Of a stretch of DNA of 64,000 bases, positions 50,401 to 64,000 are shown in pieces. The notes under the pieces were generated by a model, which made no database searches, had not been told where the DNA came from, and was given only the letters and a program-made list of their open reading frames with translations. Numbering within the stretch: position 1 is the stretch's first letter; each line of letters starts with the position of its first letter. The stretch spans positions 30,695,502 to 30,759,501 of the forward strand of contig JALIRH010000004.1 of the NCBI GenBank assembly GCA_023055505.1. The letters are read 5' to 3'. This DNA is from Callipepla californica brunnescens. Lineage: Eukaryota > Chordata > Aves > Galliformes > Odontophoridae. The translations under genes and the position numbers were made by a program.

Positions 50401-53400
50401 CCAGCTAAAGGAAGAATTACCAATGTTATTTTATCATCCCTTGTGCTAACTTAGCTGTTTATGTACAGCAATAAATGATTTTTTAAAAACATATTTGGGT
50501 CATTATGTCATATACCACCAGCAAGTACGATTGTTTTATTGTGCTTGGAGTAAAAATACACTCCTTTACCCAGATGTGAGGGAAGTTCAAAACCTCTACT
50601 CCTTCTGTATTCATTCCTGTTGGACAAATGGATTAAGTTTTTAAAATGGAAACTGAGAATTTTTATGGCCTGTACTCCCATCTCACTAGTAAAATTCACA
50701 CTGATATTTTCCTACAGAAGTTTGCCTTGCCAACGATAACATTAAATATTAACTTAGTAAGCAAACCAAAATTTCAACCAACAGGAAATGACACAAATTT
50801 TGATGTCAAAACACCTCCATTCTTTCTCCAAAGCCAAAGTATGTTATATTAAAGAAATATTTTAGATTCTTTTTTTTTTAACTTGAGTACTAATTAGAGG
50901 CAAAATAATCAGCACAATGTGTAACAAAAATATACAGATATATTTATTAACAGAATTAATAAAGGAGGATTCTCTAGTTATGGACATAAACGTATATATG
51001 CAAACAAAGCTTTTTCAAAACATATAATCAGAATGTTCTTTTTCCAAAACACATAATGGAATTTGTGTAAAGACTTCTGCACAGTTTTTCTAATATTTCT
51101 ATTATGGCATTTAAAATTTGAGATTAAAGCAGACTACAGAAAAACTACATCCATTGGCATTTGCTACTTGAGAAAAGTATTAACAATTCAGTGAATAACA
51201 GCAGGCAGAAGTATAACACTTTTAAATACATTACAATAATTTAAAGTAAATAAAAGTCCTCATATTTTTTAAAAATACTATTCTAACATTGACAGTATCC
51301 CAACAACTTAATTCATCAATTATCAATTATTTTATGATTTTCAATTCTAAAAGACATTAAAGGTGTTCAAAAATATTGAAGGCATTTGAAAATAAGTGGA
51401 GTTTAGCAAGTGACAGCTGAAGCCAATTCCAGTAAATTCCAGTACATTAATTTCAATGGAGGATGGAACAATATGTAATCAAAATTAACAAATAATTCAA
51501 AGAAGCCCATTTTTAGTGTTTTCTTTTCCTGTTCAGTTCTGTATTTCCTATTTGTTTCTAGACCAGTCATACTTATCCTTTTCATTTAACATCAAGCTGC
51601 AGATGAGCAGAGATGTAGCATGTTTAAGACCAGACAGCTTCACAGAAGGTGTACACACACCTTCAAACAGGCAATCCATAGTTTTGCCAAACTGCTCACA
51701 GAGTCATAGACAAACACTGCTGGAAATACTGCTGAGGAGCAAATGAGCCAAAAATGACATTGCTAAAAGACAAGTGAGAATGTGCTAAACATGTGCATGT
51801 CCGACAGTCAACACTGATGACAATGATGCACTGAGTGCACACTCAGGTACATTACAGGCAATTCAGATAGAAGAGATGGTCAATATCCTACAGAAGACTC
51901 CAATTAAATTAGCTAGGAAAGAGCTCAGAAGATTTATGGATATCTTCTCTGAAGCCACCTAAATTTCTTTAACATATAATGAAAAAGGAAGTTGAAATTG
52001 AAGTAGTTATCTGCAGAAAAGTCGATACTAGAAGTAGTTTATTTTCAGAAAAGATTTGACCACCTTATTTTTCCTTTACTGTTACATTCTGGGTAACCCT
52101 TGTTTGCCATGGAAAAACAGATGTGTGAATTTGATACGCTGTACTGGTTCATGCACTTTTAAAGCTGACAATAGAGTGCAGAATGTGAAATTTCCTTGCT
52201 TTTGCTGCCACATGGCAGGTTAAAAGCACAATTAAGTAAAGAACTAAGTGCTTCCCCTGATTTCCAGGAACAGCAGAAACAGTATGCTGAACATAAAAGC
52301 AAAAAAGGCACCAACAGTTCAACAGCGTAGCAGCAGATCTCTAGACACTGTTGAGTCACTTAAGAAATTCCTATTCCATTTTCAAAAAGTTGACTAAATA
52401 GGTAGCACAATATTCAAAAATTCTGGCACTGCTATAAATACCACATCCCTATATAGTGTAGTGTAATATACCTTCCCAGATAGTTTTTACTTAATGTAAG
52501 AAGCAGAACATGGATTAGAGAAAACTTTGAGAGAAACACCAACCATACTGTCAGATATTGAAAAGATAAATAAACGTGTTTTCTACTCTAGAAAGTGCTT
52601 CTTTACATATACCAGTTACTTCCTCATCTTAAGATTAGGAAGATTTGATCCTAGATAAAAATAGACTTAAAAGATGCTTAAACCCCAGGAGACCTTACAC
52701 CAACAGAAGTAGAAGAAAAAAAAAATAAAATTATGTATACAGTTACTATTTCAACCGCAAACATTTGGATCATTCCCTTCCACTTCCTTGACTCCATGCC
52801 TCCATCTTCCCATCCTTTTCTTTCAAGGGAAGAAAAACTAATTAATTGATTAACGAATCTCTGTGTTTGCCACATTCATCTGTGCAAGACTCTACCCACC
52901 TTAAGCACAATTCATTACATCAAAACAAAGTTTAAATAACATTATTTTTGTGAGATGTCACAAATAGGAATTTCATTGGGTGCTAGTATTTAGTAAGTGA
53001 AAAAAATAAAATCAGCTTTCCAGAGTCATTAATGAGACCTATTCTTGCCACAACATTATTTGTATTGCTGTGTACAGAAACGAATTCCAAAGACACAATT
53101 GAAATATCACTTCTAAAAGCATGGCTTGTATTAATTGGTGGTCTTGGTTATAATTTTGTATGTATTTAGTAATAATAATGAATAATTTCTAGTGTTTCTC
53201 AGTATACTCTCATAAATCAATTAGAAAACATCAGTTTCTAATTTTATTGGTCTGCCATTTAACTGAGTAACTAAATTTTATTGTGGAAAAAATGTGTTTT
53301 CCCCCCAGTGACTACTTGGCAAATGTTTGTTGAGTATTCCTACCATTAATTAAAGATGTTTACTCTTCTTTAGTTCTCTGTATGTCCCCATATCTCCAAC

Positions 53401-54677
53401 AATTTAAAAAAGAATGTTGACAGCTGGCAAAGGGCTTGTCTAACAGGTTGATTTAGCACAAGAGGTTCCACTTTGGTTGAGTCACAAAAATGGTGATCTC
53501 TTCAAAATGTTTCTTTGAAGAGAGAGGGCAAATGTTTCTCAAAAAACAAACAAACAAAAACAACCTGAGAAGTACACTTTCTGCTAGGCAGTAAGAAATT
53601 TTTTTTTTAAACCAGTGCCTAAGTACATTTTTAAAAAACAAAGATATGTTTGCAGAGTGTTATGAAATACTTCCACACGTGATCATATTTTCACAATAAT
53701 GGTGACTATATGACATTATATTGTAAATTTATTTTTACTGTTGAATAAGGCACTGCAGCCAAGAATACTGCAGACTGTAAAGCATAGACTGTAGCAGCAT
53801 ATTCCCTTGCCAGCTCTTCATACCACAGATGTCAGGCTGCTGTCCCAAACCACTACACTGGTGCTCTCATTTTTTCATAGTAGAATTTAGCTGCTCTCCT
53901 TAGTAGCATTAACCAAGGAGTTCATAAAGTGCAGCTGCAAATAGCTAACTGCTTCGTGAAGCCACTTGTTTCATGCTCCCCTTAAGATTCACCATTAAGA
54001 GGGACTAAATGGCCCATGACTTAGGTTGAGAAAGTTGCTCAAAAGCCAACTAACATCTTGATTCAGAGGGTAGTTTTGAAGTAAATGTAAAATACCAAGA
54101 TTAAATACAGCTCTATGATTAAGCACGTGAGGCCATCAAAGCTTAAATACACTATAAATGCAATATCCTGTTAGAATAAAGGTATAGTCTTCCAGAATCA
54201 GAATAGTGGCAAATTCTTTTGGGAATATTAATAAGGAACACTAATATAATGATGACACAAAATACTGAAAGGCCAGGTCTTCCAGCAAAAATAGTTGTAC
54301 CATATGTACAGACCTTTTTTCAAGTACTGAGAAGTACAATACTGTTTCTACTGACAGCATTGTGCATATAGGCTGTCCTGTCACATGTAAACTAAAACCT
54401 GTTTTCTGACAGAATTTCCTAAGTAAATACATCCAAGTTTAAATCTGAGAATCTCAGGACAGCTCTAGGGAGCCTATATTACTTTAGTCAGAAGTGTGCA
54501 AAATATGAAGGCTTGCAAAGTACTAAGCTTTGAGATGGGTGTATAACTGATTATACTGATTATTGCTCAGTTTTTCACACAGGCCAGCATATTTTCTGGA
54601 GAGAGATTTCACTGGCTAGTAGAAAAGTGGGAAATTTTTCTGTGTCAGGTTGATTGTATTTTTTTTTTTTAAATCAG
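44477..54677. other. Gene-free stretch with a possible transcript end
   Basis: No confident gene or interspersed repeat. The minus-strand frames at 44,585-44,924 overlap each other and show only a hydrophobic composition. A CRE palindrome, TGACGTCA, lies at 45,250-45,257. The segment from 48,255 to 49,475 combines two splice-bordered blocks with a poly(A) signal and is treated as a finding. A 10-bp exact tandem duplication lies at 51,425-51,444. The segment 50,140-50,340 is locally richer in G+C without a recognisable element. Confidence 0.5.
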
Positions 54678-55017
54678 CAGATGTTAAAAGTTGCTCCAAG
54701 GTTTGGAATGTTGAATAAATCCCAGTGGAGACAGATTAGTAGCAGAAAACAGGTGAGGTGGTCAAAGGTGGATGTAAATACAATTTATCAGATGATTCTG
54801 CAATTTGTCACATTGGTATCATGTAAAAGCTTTGGCAACAAAGAATGAACATCAGTTCTCCCATCAGTGTAGTTAGAGATGAATTGTACAGCAAACTAGC
54901 ACCATGTTATCAGCAAACTAAACAAGAAAAGTCCTTGAAAAAGGACTCCTTAGTTCATAAAATGTCGATGGTATCTATCCTTGCACTTAGAAAGTAGAAC
55001 AGGGGTTCTACTAAAAG

Positions 55018-55042
55018 AAAAACAAACAAACAAACAAACAAC
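55018..55042. repeat. (AAAC)n repeat
   Basis: Five to six AAAC units, continuing into an A8 run. A simple microsatellite. Confidence 0.85.
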
Positions 55043-58000
55043 AAAAAAAACCCCACCATGCTCTTCCATAACTAGGCAAATACCAACTTCCATGCCAAAT
55101 GCTAAGTATAGGCCCTTGATCCTCTTTTCTGTATCATAATTACTCAGTAAAACATATGAGAAATTCATAGGTATACCAAAAAAACCGATCACAAGATAGT
55201 TCCCTCCCATATCTGATAACAAGAGATGTGGGTCTCCAGTTGATCTGCCTCCCAGGAAAGTGAATGAATTAAAATTGTCAGCACAGACTAGTCAAGGCAT
55301 TTCATATGTAGGCCTCCAGAACACAATTTCTTAGGACTTTGAACAGAAAGGCATAAGCAATTATATCTTAATGAAGAAGCAAAACAGTTACAGTGATTAA
55401 ACTCTCAAAGCTATTCTTACACTGTTCCAAACAGAGAATTGAATCCTTCAAGGATTTGAGAGATACTAGATGAGGTCTCAGTTTACGTCATTTATAAAAT
55501 GGAAAACACTGAAGTGTAAAATAGATTACAAAGCAGGACTGACTCTCCACAAACATCTTCCATGTCCTCTTTGATGGAAAAGCAAAAAATTCTTAATCCA
55601 ATTATGGATCCAATACAGCATTATGTAGCAACAATGCTATTAAGACAATCCCCAAACATTATCTTTAAAACACGCTGTTATGCAATAACTATGTAGTGAA
55701 TATATCTGAAACAACCTGTCAAAGAATCAGTTATTCTGGGTCCATGCTTTCCTTTTTGAAGGTGAAAGGTGAGAAAAGGCCAGTTAATACCATACATGTG
55801 TAGTACGTGTTTTTTCATTTAAGCGAATTCTGAGTTTCTTGTCTGAAAACAAGAGTAAATCACGCCATGAACTAATCTGGGCAAGAAGAAACAGGGAATG
55901 CTAATCAAAATTATTTTAAAATACTATCAAATTGCTTAAACAACTTTTCCAGTTTCAAAAAAATCACATACAATACAGAGATGAAGGAGATTTTACTATC
56001 ACTACATGGTTTTCATAAATATGAACACTCTTCCTTTAGACCCAACCTTTTTTAGTCACTTGTCTTTATAAATAAAATGTACTTTCGCAGAAGGACAAAT
56101 TAAATTACCTTAAGATCACTGAAACTTGGCATATGTGATACAAGTTGTGCTTTATTCAAGTCCTCAGTCCACTCAAGTTCTTGTACTACATTCATTACAC
56201 TAGTAGTTATGCATTAGAGTCAAAAACAAAAACAAAATCTAGGGGTCCTACCATTGAGTTGCCTACAGACAAATGGGAAAAAGGGACTGCAACAAGTTTA
56301 GGCAACCAATTGCCATGATTTGGCCTACCTCAAATGTCACTAAGGCACTCTTATAACCACGGTCAAAGAGTGAATGGAAATAGAAATTATAGAAACAGGA
56401 GAAGGTTGTTGGTGGAGTGCCAGTACTGCTATGAATGAAAAATCCTGAAGCTCCGAGGTTGGTGTATTTCAGAAAAATACATAATTGAAGTAAAAAATAA
56501 AAAAGGGAGTAAAATGAAGTATGGAAACACATCACAGTTGTCCTCACAGAGGAGAAGTGATTTCAGATATGGTGTCAGCAGCAGGAATACTCAAGTGATA
56601 ATTGCATGAATGGAAAGAAAATGAAATATAATATTTTTTTCCTTTTAAATGTTCCATCAATGCATTCTCACTTGCACAATACATGGAGTACTGTACATGA
56701 AACAAAACGCAATACTCAATAGCCTCTCATCTAGGAGCTGTTTCACATAAGTAAAGCTGTACCAACCCCAGACTAATGTAGGTGTGAGTCACTTCAGGTC
56801 CAGAGGCAGCCTTACACAGAAGAGTTGCATAAGTGCAGATCTCTGCCTCAACTCTAGGTTACCCATTCTTCATGTACTATCACAGACATAAACATTTTCT
56901 TACTTGTTCCACTGAGCCCTCATTTTACATTTCTATGGTTTAACTTTCTAATTCCTGAGGCTTTGCACTGGGCTTATTTCAAGACCTACCCACAGTAAAT
57001 AAGAGCTGATTAGATAACAAGACATGATTCACTCTGGCAGCAGAAGAAAGGTTTACATACAGTTATGCTGTTTTCAGGGAAGTGCGATGTCTCAAATTCT
57101 AAGTTTAATATCCCAAATCTGACTATACTACTATTCTACTTACTTCTGCTAGCACAATTTATGTTCAAGTAACTTAGAGATGGACTGAGTTACAAAAGAG
57201 TAGTATTTCCCTACTGTGAAACTACAGAAATTCAGAAAAGTAGAAGATGTAGAGGAAATTAGCTATACCAATCATAGACTCATGTAAGGAAATTCCTCCA
57301 AACCAACAGAGATGCCTATTAGTGATGTCTATCAATTGATCACTCAGACTGGAAGTAACACTGGGTAACACAGAAATAAACACTGTTTTGCATGCTTTGA
57401 CTCAAGCTAAGAAACACAGCTAACAAAGGTCAGATGAAGAGTACCCTACAGATAATTACTTATACCTAAGGCACATAGGCAGAATCCAGAATGACTAAAA
57501 CAAATACAGGTGTTTAAAATTATCTGAGATTAATTTGTTTGCATGTTGCACCTGCATATATGTTCTTGGGATATACCACCAGTGAATAAAGATAATTGCT
57601 TGTCTGTCTTTTGAGTATGGAAATGAGTCCAATGATAATTTTACAGAGACTAGACAAAATTCTGGTTCATTTCAGACAATGTATTCAGACCTTATCCCCA
57701 AAATCATGTAAGAGATCCCAGAAGATCATAGTTTCTGACATTAGCCTAACCAAGTGGGTAACTAAAGAAGTTGAATTCTGTTCTCACATGGTCAGCCACT
57801 CAAAAATCAGTGGCTGCAGTTCATGTACCTGTCTGCCCACCAGGAAACTTGCACTGGGCATGGCAAAGCCTGAGAAAATGCATCTTCCTCTCATCGAACT
57901 CAGGACCCAGTGATGAGAGAATTCCTACACATGCAGAATCCAAAGAGTGTGGAGGATTATTAATATATTGTCATGAATACTAACTTAGTGTGACAAATAC

Positions 58001-61000
58001 TAAGATGGCTTATTGCTCTGTCATTCTCAACAGGCAGACTCCTCAAGGCCCACTAACTCAGGTATGACAATATTGTCATTGGGATTGATTTTCAAAATAA
58101 AACTGGCTACTTATTGGACATGATTTGATTAAGTTGCAATTGCAGTCTGCCTTTAATCCCCATGCTGTTTCAACACACAAAAACAAGCACATGACTGCTG
58201 CTTGGAAACACTTTGCTTCATCTAAAAGACACAGGTCTTGCAAAATTATTACTCAGTGGTTGCTCTTTAATAGACCTTCAGAAAAGATTTAATAGATGTG
58301 ATCTTTAATAGGTTTCTCTTAGAATCACAGACAAATATAGATTAAAATGAATTTATTTGCTTATTAATATCTCTGAATATTTATCCAAAACAAAGCACAT
58401 TACTAGAAACAAGCCAGACACCAAAAAAGAGTGTTTTACTGACTTAGATAACCAAATATTTCAGAATGATTTATTGATTTAAAACTACATTTTAGAGTAA
58501 CATAAGAAAATAATATTATTTTGAGGAACTTGGAAAAGATGTTGGTTTAATTTTGCATTCTGTAAACAGACAATATTTAATCTGTTTAAAATTAAGCTCA
58601 AAAGATCAGATAGGCTTTTGAAGAGCTCAGACACTGCAAGTAGTTTAGCATTGTATTTGCAAGAGATACAGCCAGTTTAACCACAGAGATATCATTTAGT
58701 CTATAACTTAAACAAGCATTGATAAAGTTTTTTATAAAAAGATGCTATCAGCAAAATAAACACAGTATTTTGTATTACTTCAAAGCTTATTTATAATGTG
58801 TTTAGAAATATTCAGTGGAAACAGGAAAATAATGTCTTGATTTTCTAAACTTTACAACATCTGCTTTTACTTACTTGCAGCATTGTAAAGTTCTCTGGAT
58901 TTCAAATGGGTAACTTTTGTCTTCTGTCTGGTCCCAAATTTGAAAGTGTTCACATTATTTTTTTAACTGACACAATTTTCCATTTTTCATGTACAAATAC
59001 AACCTTACTAAAATCTTTGCAGCTTTGCAACAGTGATAAATACTAGTTAGTATAACTTAGATTTTAAACAAGCACATTAGAAACCTGCTAGAAATTACTC
59101 TTCCCTCAGATGACTAAAATTCTTCCATCATTATGATTTCCCTATGTACATTAACTCTTCTAAATCAGATTTCATACTGTTTATTCATACTACGGTCCCC
59201 AATTGGGTGTAACCTACAGTAATTTCCACTGGAAAAAGCATTCTTTTCTACAAATGTGATTTTTTTCACTGGCTTGTTCAGGGAGAAGTGGCTACAACCT
59301 TATACAACAAAAGGGTTTCTCCTTTAGCATTTTCTCCATCTTTAAGAAACGGCGTAGACCATATTCCCAGGACATTATGTTGTAAAAAATGCATATATTT
59401 CTCTTTAACACTTTACTACCCAAGTGTATACACTATTGCAAAGGTCTTCATTGATTCTCCTCTGCATTAATAAAATCAAAGCTGTTTGTCATTTAATGAG
59501 AAGTCATTTCAAAAGCCTTCAAGTACATGATCACATGTTCTTTGATAAACACACCTTATGATCTAAGTAACTTCCTCTACCTACTTAGATTACAGGTAGA
59601 GAAGCTACTGCTACTCATGAGTCACTTTCTGGCTGTACTTGGGCTAGCACATTGGGCACCTACTAGGGAATATTTTGTTGCAGTGTACCTTGGTCTCCTG
59701 CTCTCCAATCAGGCTATTCAGCTATTGAATGGTCTGGCTCCCATCTGGCCTCATGCTCAGATTTCCCTCCCATCAATCAGTAGCACCTGGGGGGACAGCA
59801 GGAATAAAGGAACTGGTGGAAGGCTGTGTCTTGGGCTGCTGTTGGGGTACAAGGCTGCAGGGTTAGGCAGGACGCTCTCTTTGTGCTCTCGTTTTGTTGC
59901 AATATGAGATGAGGTCAGAGTTGGACATGCCCAGGCCCCAGAGATTGGAAATGCTTCCAGGTACTGGCTTAAACACAGCTTGAGCCTGACAAGCAAAGGC
60001 AGTGAAGACAGAAAGATTTCCTGCGTAGTGTCTGAATAAACAAAAGGGTGTTTGTTGCTGTGTTGTAAACAGCTGTGTAGCAATAATGCTTCTTATTTCT
60101 TACTGACTCCACAACAACAAAATGCTTAGATTTACCTGTGAGTTTCCTCCTAAAGCCATCATTCTTTTTACCTATGTCTGAAGTAGACACTGGAACATGG
60201 GGTTTGTGACTGGCAGACGCGCAGCTGTGGACTGAAATACTGGATTTTCACAAATACAGGTACCAATTGGTAGAGTTACCTGAACACCAGAGACTTTAAA
60301 ATGAAATCCCCTGACATGGGATCACTGGCACACTAGTTTGAGAGCTAGACTCACCCAGCAATTTGCATTTAGAGCCCCAAGAACCACATAGGAAGCCTAC
60401 TCTCTTCTGGGTTCTCAAACACTATTCATTTCAGTGACTCTTAGGGAAGTCCCTGGCTCCAGTTAAGGAAGATATAGGAAAGAAGTCAAAACTTAGATTC
60501 TCAGAAATGCTTCATACTTTCTGCCTGAAATATCTGACAAGACATTAGAATCTGCATTTTTAATATGTTGCAGGCTTTGTGGGGAGATGAAATCTGCTGC
60601 ATCCCCTAAATATAATACTCTAATACCCCTTACCACCCATCTATCTATAGACTTCAGTTCCCCATTCACAACTCTTCAGTTCAGAACATTTTAGGCAAAG
60701 ACTATAAAGCAAAGAGAGAATATATCCTCAAGACTGCTAATGCTTTAGGCACTACTCCAAAAGCAAAAAGGTGTGGAATTCATTTCCAGATCCAGTAGTT
60801 TCAGCATTTTTGATACATGTTACAACAAACACCCATTAAAATAGGGTCTGGAATCCATGGCTCTTGCCAACATCTTGCCATAGTTAGAAGGTTGAAAAGC
60901 CATGCTCTTTGGTGTTTATCCTGTCTGGCTACAGCCAAGCTGTTAGAAGAGTTAGAGGGTGCCTCATTCCTCAATAGGACCAAAAGACATAAAAGACCCC

Positions 61001-63554
61001 GCGTTTTCACTCAAGAGTTTTCTCTATTCTGTTTACTGGGAATAAAATTACCTGATTCAAAAACATGGATCCTAGTTCCAGGGCATAGCATCCCATTCTC
61101 TGTCAGTTATAGAGCAAATAATAAGTCAGATATTTGAAGGAAGATCAAACTGTAGAATCATTCTCCTGATTTGAGCCATGGACAAGGTGCCAGGTTGAAG
61201 CCAGCAGGGGCAGAAGCAAATTCTTAAGTGAGGAGTCAGAGTTGCTAAGCCTGACAGTGTCTCCCTGACAATGAGTAGATGGCAGAACTCCTTTCTACCC
61301 CTGTGTGTACCAGGGTGTACTCAATTAAGACCCCAAATCATTTCAACCCTGTGGTGTTCAACAGAATTTCTGGTTCTCATGTGTGTGAGATCATCCCCTT
61401 TGATACCTTTTGCAGGGAGTCAAAAGATTTAGGGGAAATTTCTTGTAGCAGAGAAACAGATCATTCAGTGAGACATGCATTTCAGGCATTTACCCCTTTT
61501 TTTGCCACAGTTCTTACCTGAAACAGCCCTGATTCTTCAGTTTTGGTCTGACTCAGCATGCATCTCACATCTAGACAGGAGAGCAGTGACATTTAAAAAC
61601 TTGCCCTTCTTCAAATATGTCACACAGGTGGACATAAGCAGGTAGGAATTCAATGCAATAGGCTGAAGAAATTGAGATAGTTTGGGATTTCTGGAACACA
61701 TGTTATCAAGTTCTAAGTTTCTGCAAGGGTGAAGGAGACAACTCAAAACTACTAATGCTTCAACATAGGAAGAGATCTTCTGGAACTATGCATTGCTCTG
61801 GGGCATTGCAATTAGAGTTTCCACTAAAGATTTCTTGACCCTGTACTCAGATGACCACTGCAAATAGGCAAGCTCCATTTTCCCTCAGTTGCCTGCCTGA
61901 ATCATTCTCTACCTTAGTCTACACAGAGAAAAGAAGAAATAAGGAGAGGCAAGAGCTGAAAAAAAATCTAACATCCAGCAGAACACATGCGGAGACAGAA
62001 GAAGGATGTAGGAAGATGGGATATCATGAAGTCAGATATATAGAACAGCATCTCAGCTTTTAAAAAATTACTGTTGGTAATTAAAGGACAGGATGAACAT
62101 GAGAAACTTGTCTACCAGACAGTCTAGAGGACATACCTTTTAAAAGCTCCCTAGTCTTTGAGATGGACCTTGAGAAACATTTTAGGGTAGAAATAGAACA
62201 GTTTTCATACTGTATGGCCCTCTCAAAAATCTTTTTCCCTCTCCCACCCTTTTCAAAGGTCTCTCTCTAACTGGCAGTACAAATGCTCAAATATCCACAA
62301 ACAAAGCAGTAACTAAACCAGCAGCAGAACCAGGAAAAGTATGGCTTGCAGTCTTATGAATTTATTATTAGACAAATATCCTTAGTCAAATTTGCCATTT
62401 AAATGGATGTAAATAAATGCTGCCCTCCTTTTCTTTTGTTTATTCATTACACGTAAGCAAAGGGATACCTTACCACTACTGGAACAGTTACTTCTGGCTG
62501 GTCAAGTTGAGTAATGAACCACTTAGTCCTCTTGTGGGGAAAATAAAACCCCCTGAACAGTGTTGTTTTTTTTCCCCTTTTGTGTTACTTTGGAAAAATC
62601 AAAAGTTGGATTTTTACTCAAAACAAGTATGATATAAGCAACTGATCATTTGTTTTCCCTTGCTTGAGTTTGATGACTGTATAAACCTTGCTTGTCTTAT
62701 ACTGGCATCACAACCGCAATGTTATTCAAACACAACTTTGTATTTTAAGTCCCCTTCAAGATGAAAATTAAAAGCTTAAATCATGGGTAAATATTCTGCC
62801 AAATCTTTTGCTCTCCATTTTCTGCTACCCCTCGGCGAGAGTAAAAGATGGAGTTAATTTTTAAAATTAAACAAACAAAATATTTGATCACTTAGTTTCA
62901 GTTTCTTTTGGCATTGATATCTTGTGGTACTGTACCAAGCCATGAAAAATAAATAAAAGGGAGCTGAACATTTCAAACACTGTCAGTGAACTTTTTTCCA
63001 GTTCAATGAGGTTAATAGGTCTTTTAATTCACAAATTTGTAAGAGAAGGATTATAGGTGGTTAATATGTTCTTTATATACGCAGAAGTTTTCTACTAGAA
63101 ACAGAAATCAGTTCCTCATGACAGATTCAGGATTTACTTGTAATTAACAGAAAAAATCACATACAAACAGATTTCAGACAGCAACAGCTAATTACAGCAA
63201 CAAGAATGTAAAGGAAGAGAGCTTGTAAGCCATTGATAAAAATATTAGACTTGAATGTGTCAGTGGGTCCAGAGAATCTGTTCAAGCAAGTTAAAAACGT
63301 GCACAAGTAATTTACAGGACTGTGAACAAACTAACCATTTCATTTTTAGATCAACCCCAATAAATTTCAGATCCTTCACAAACATCTTGAATTGTAGAAG
63401 AAGATCTATGCTGTGATCCTCTGTCAACTGTCTAGTGCAAATCTTCAGACCTAAACAACTTGGAACTTCAATGGTGTTTTTTATTATACAGTTGCATTTA
63501 CTATGGCTATATATATTATACATATTACATCGTATCCATCCATCAATTAAAAAT

Positions 63555-63570
63555 AAACAAACAAACAAAC
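63555..63570. repeat. (AAAC)4 repeat
   Basis: Four exact AAAC units followed by an A-rich patch to about 63,595. Confidence 0.8.
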
Positions 63571-63707
63571 AGAAAAAAAAAGAAGCAACAACAAAACAGT
63601 TCAGGAGTTTATAAATGAATGTTTTCCGTTTCTGTTGTTTTGTTGTGTTCTTTTCTTAAAGCATGGCAAAAACTTCCAATGCCCTATTAAAAAAAAAAAT
63701 AAAAATC

Positions 63708-63765
63708 GAGATGATCCCTACAGGTCCCTCCCAACCCCTATGATTCTGTGATTCTACAATTCAGT
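63708..63765 (+). mobile_element. CR1 LINE 3' tip
   Basis: GAGATGATCCCTACAGGTCC, CTCCCAACCCCTATGATTCT and GTGATTCTACAATTC form the last about 60 bases of a CR1 element in sense orientation. The matching consensus is GATGATCC(T/C)T(A/G)CGGGTCCCTTCCAAC followed by ATTCTATG-type octamers. It is a very short 5'-truncated insertion. An A10 run lies just upstream at about 63,690. Confidence 0.85.
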
Positions 63766-64000
63766 GAAAAGCTCTGAGCTTCTGGCTCTGTGAACCCAGA
63801 GGAAGAATTTAACCTGCTGCTCACTGAAATTATTTCTTCACGCTAAGAGAAGTATTGCTTAGTATAGAAGTTACGGTTCTCCTTTGAACAACTATTTGTA
63901 GATAAAATGTTTTATTATAGGAACTTTGACAAAGTAACGGCAGCAGCATGCACAATTTATATTTCTTTTATATGCTTTTCTACATGTCAAATGAAAACGT
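63766..64000. other. Unique AT-rich end of window
   Basis: No feature is recognised in the last 235 bases. Confidence 0.5.

Larger units (their letters stand above)
54678..63707. other. Gene-free stretch with one G+C-richer island
   Basis: No confident gene or interspersed repeat. It begins with a splice-bordered 75-nt segment (54,678-54,752) treated as a finding. An (AAAC)n repeat lies at 55,018-55,042. The block at about 59,690-60,000 is much richer in G+C than its surroundings and carries overlapping open frames on both strands. Frames at 57,596-57,983, 60,801-61,137 and 61,279-61,521 have no recognisable domains and overlap other frames. A second (AAAC)n lies at 63,555-63,570. Confidence 0.5.

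Noticed and set aside
57596..57983. Frames of 105 and 70 codons overlapping on the plus strand
   Set aside because: Different phases over the same bases, no recognised domain, no splice support.
1..64000. CRISPR arrays, bacterial operons, phage genes, tRNA or rRNA genes
   Set aside because: No regularly spaced direct repeats, ribosome-binding-site-led frames, tRNA boxes or rRNA segments were seen; the sequence is vertebrate in character.

Overview
The window looks like ordinary, gene-poor nuclear DNA from a bird. By eye it is AT-rich (about 35% G+C) with few CpG, and no frame carries a long coding region. The only recognisable mobile DNA is a thin scatter of decayed CR1 LINE retroposons, several ending in the ATTCTATG/ATTCTGTG-type octamer typical of avian CR1. 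Microsatellites and long A or T runs are common. The low repeat density and the lack of L1, Alu or passerine-type LTR families fit a bird better than a mammal, turtle or crocodilian, but I cannot name the species.

Layout. Positions 1-7,300 are unique AT-rich sequence with a strong hairpin at 3,107-3,154, a poly(A)-signal candidate near 2,175 and a doubtful LTR-like segment near 6,030-6,380. A long CR1 ORF2 relic lies at about 7,300-8,120, followed by an ancient CR1/L3-like tail near 9,000. From 8,300 to 24,000 there are microsatellites, including AAAAT and GATA repeats, and two minus-strand CR1 fragments (15,151-15,283 and 17,671-17,808). From 24,080 to 33,700 lies the densest CR1 cluster, five plus-strand fragments. 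From 33,700 to 63,700 there is no confident repeat apart from simple sequence, then a last CR1 3' tip at 63,708-63,765.

No protein gene, tRNA, rRNA or known structural RNA could be recognised. The longest open frames (122-150 codons) are about what chance gives at this base composition over six frames, or lie inside CR1 copies. The window is therefore either intergenic or the interior of one or more large introns. The most useful leads are non-coding structure (a 12-bp inverted repeat carrying two octamer motifs, a 21-bp palindrome, a 17-bp hairpin) and a few short segments bounded by good splice-site sequences, one set followed by a poly(A) signal at 49,452. These are unproven and are listed as findings, not genes. 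I see no sign of a novel multi-gene system.
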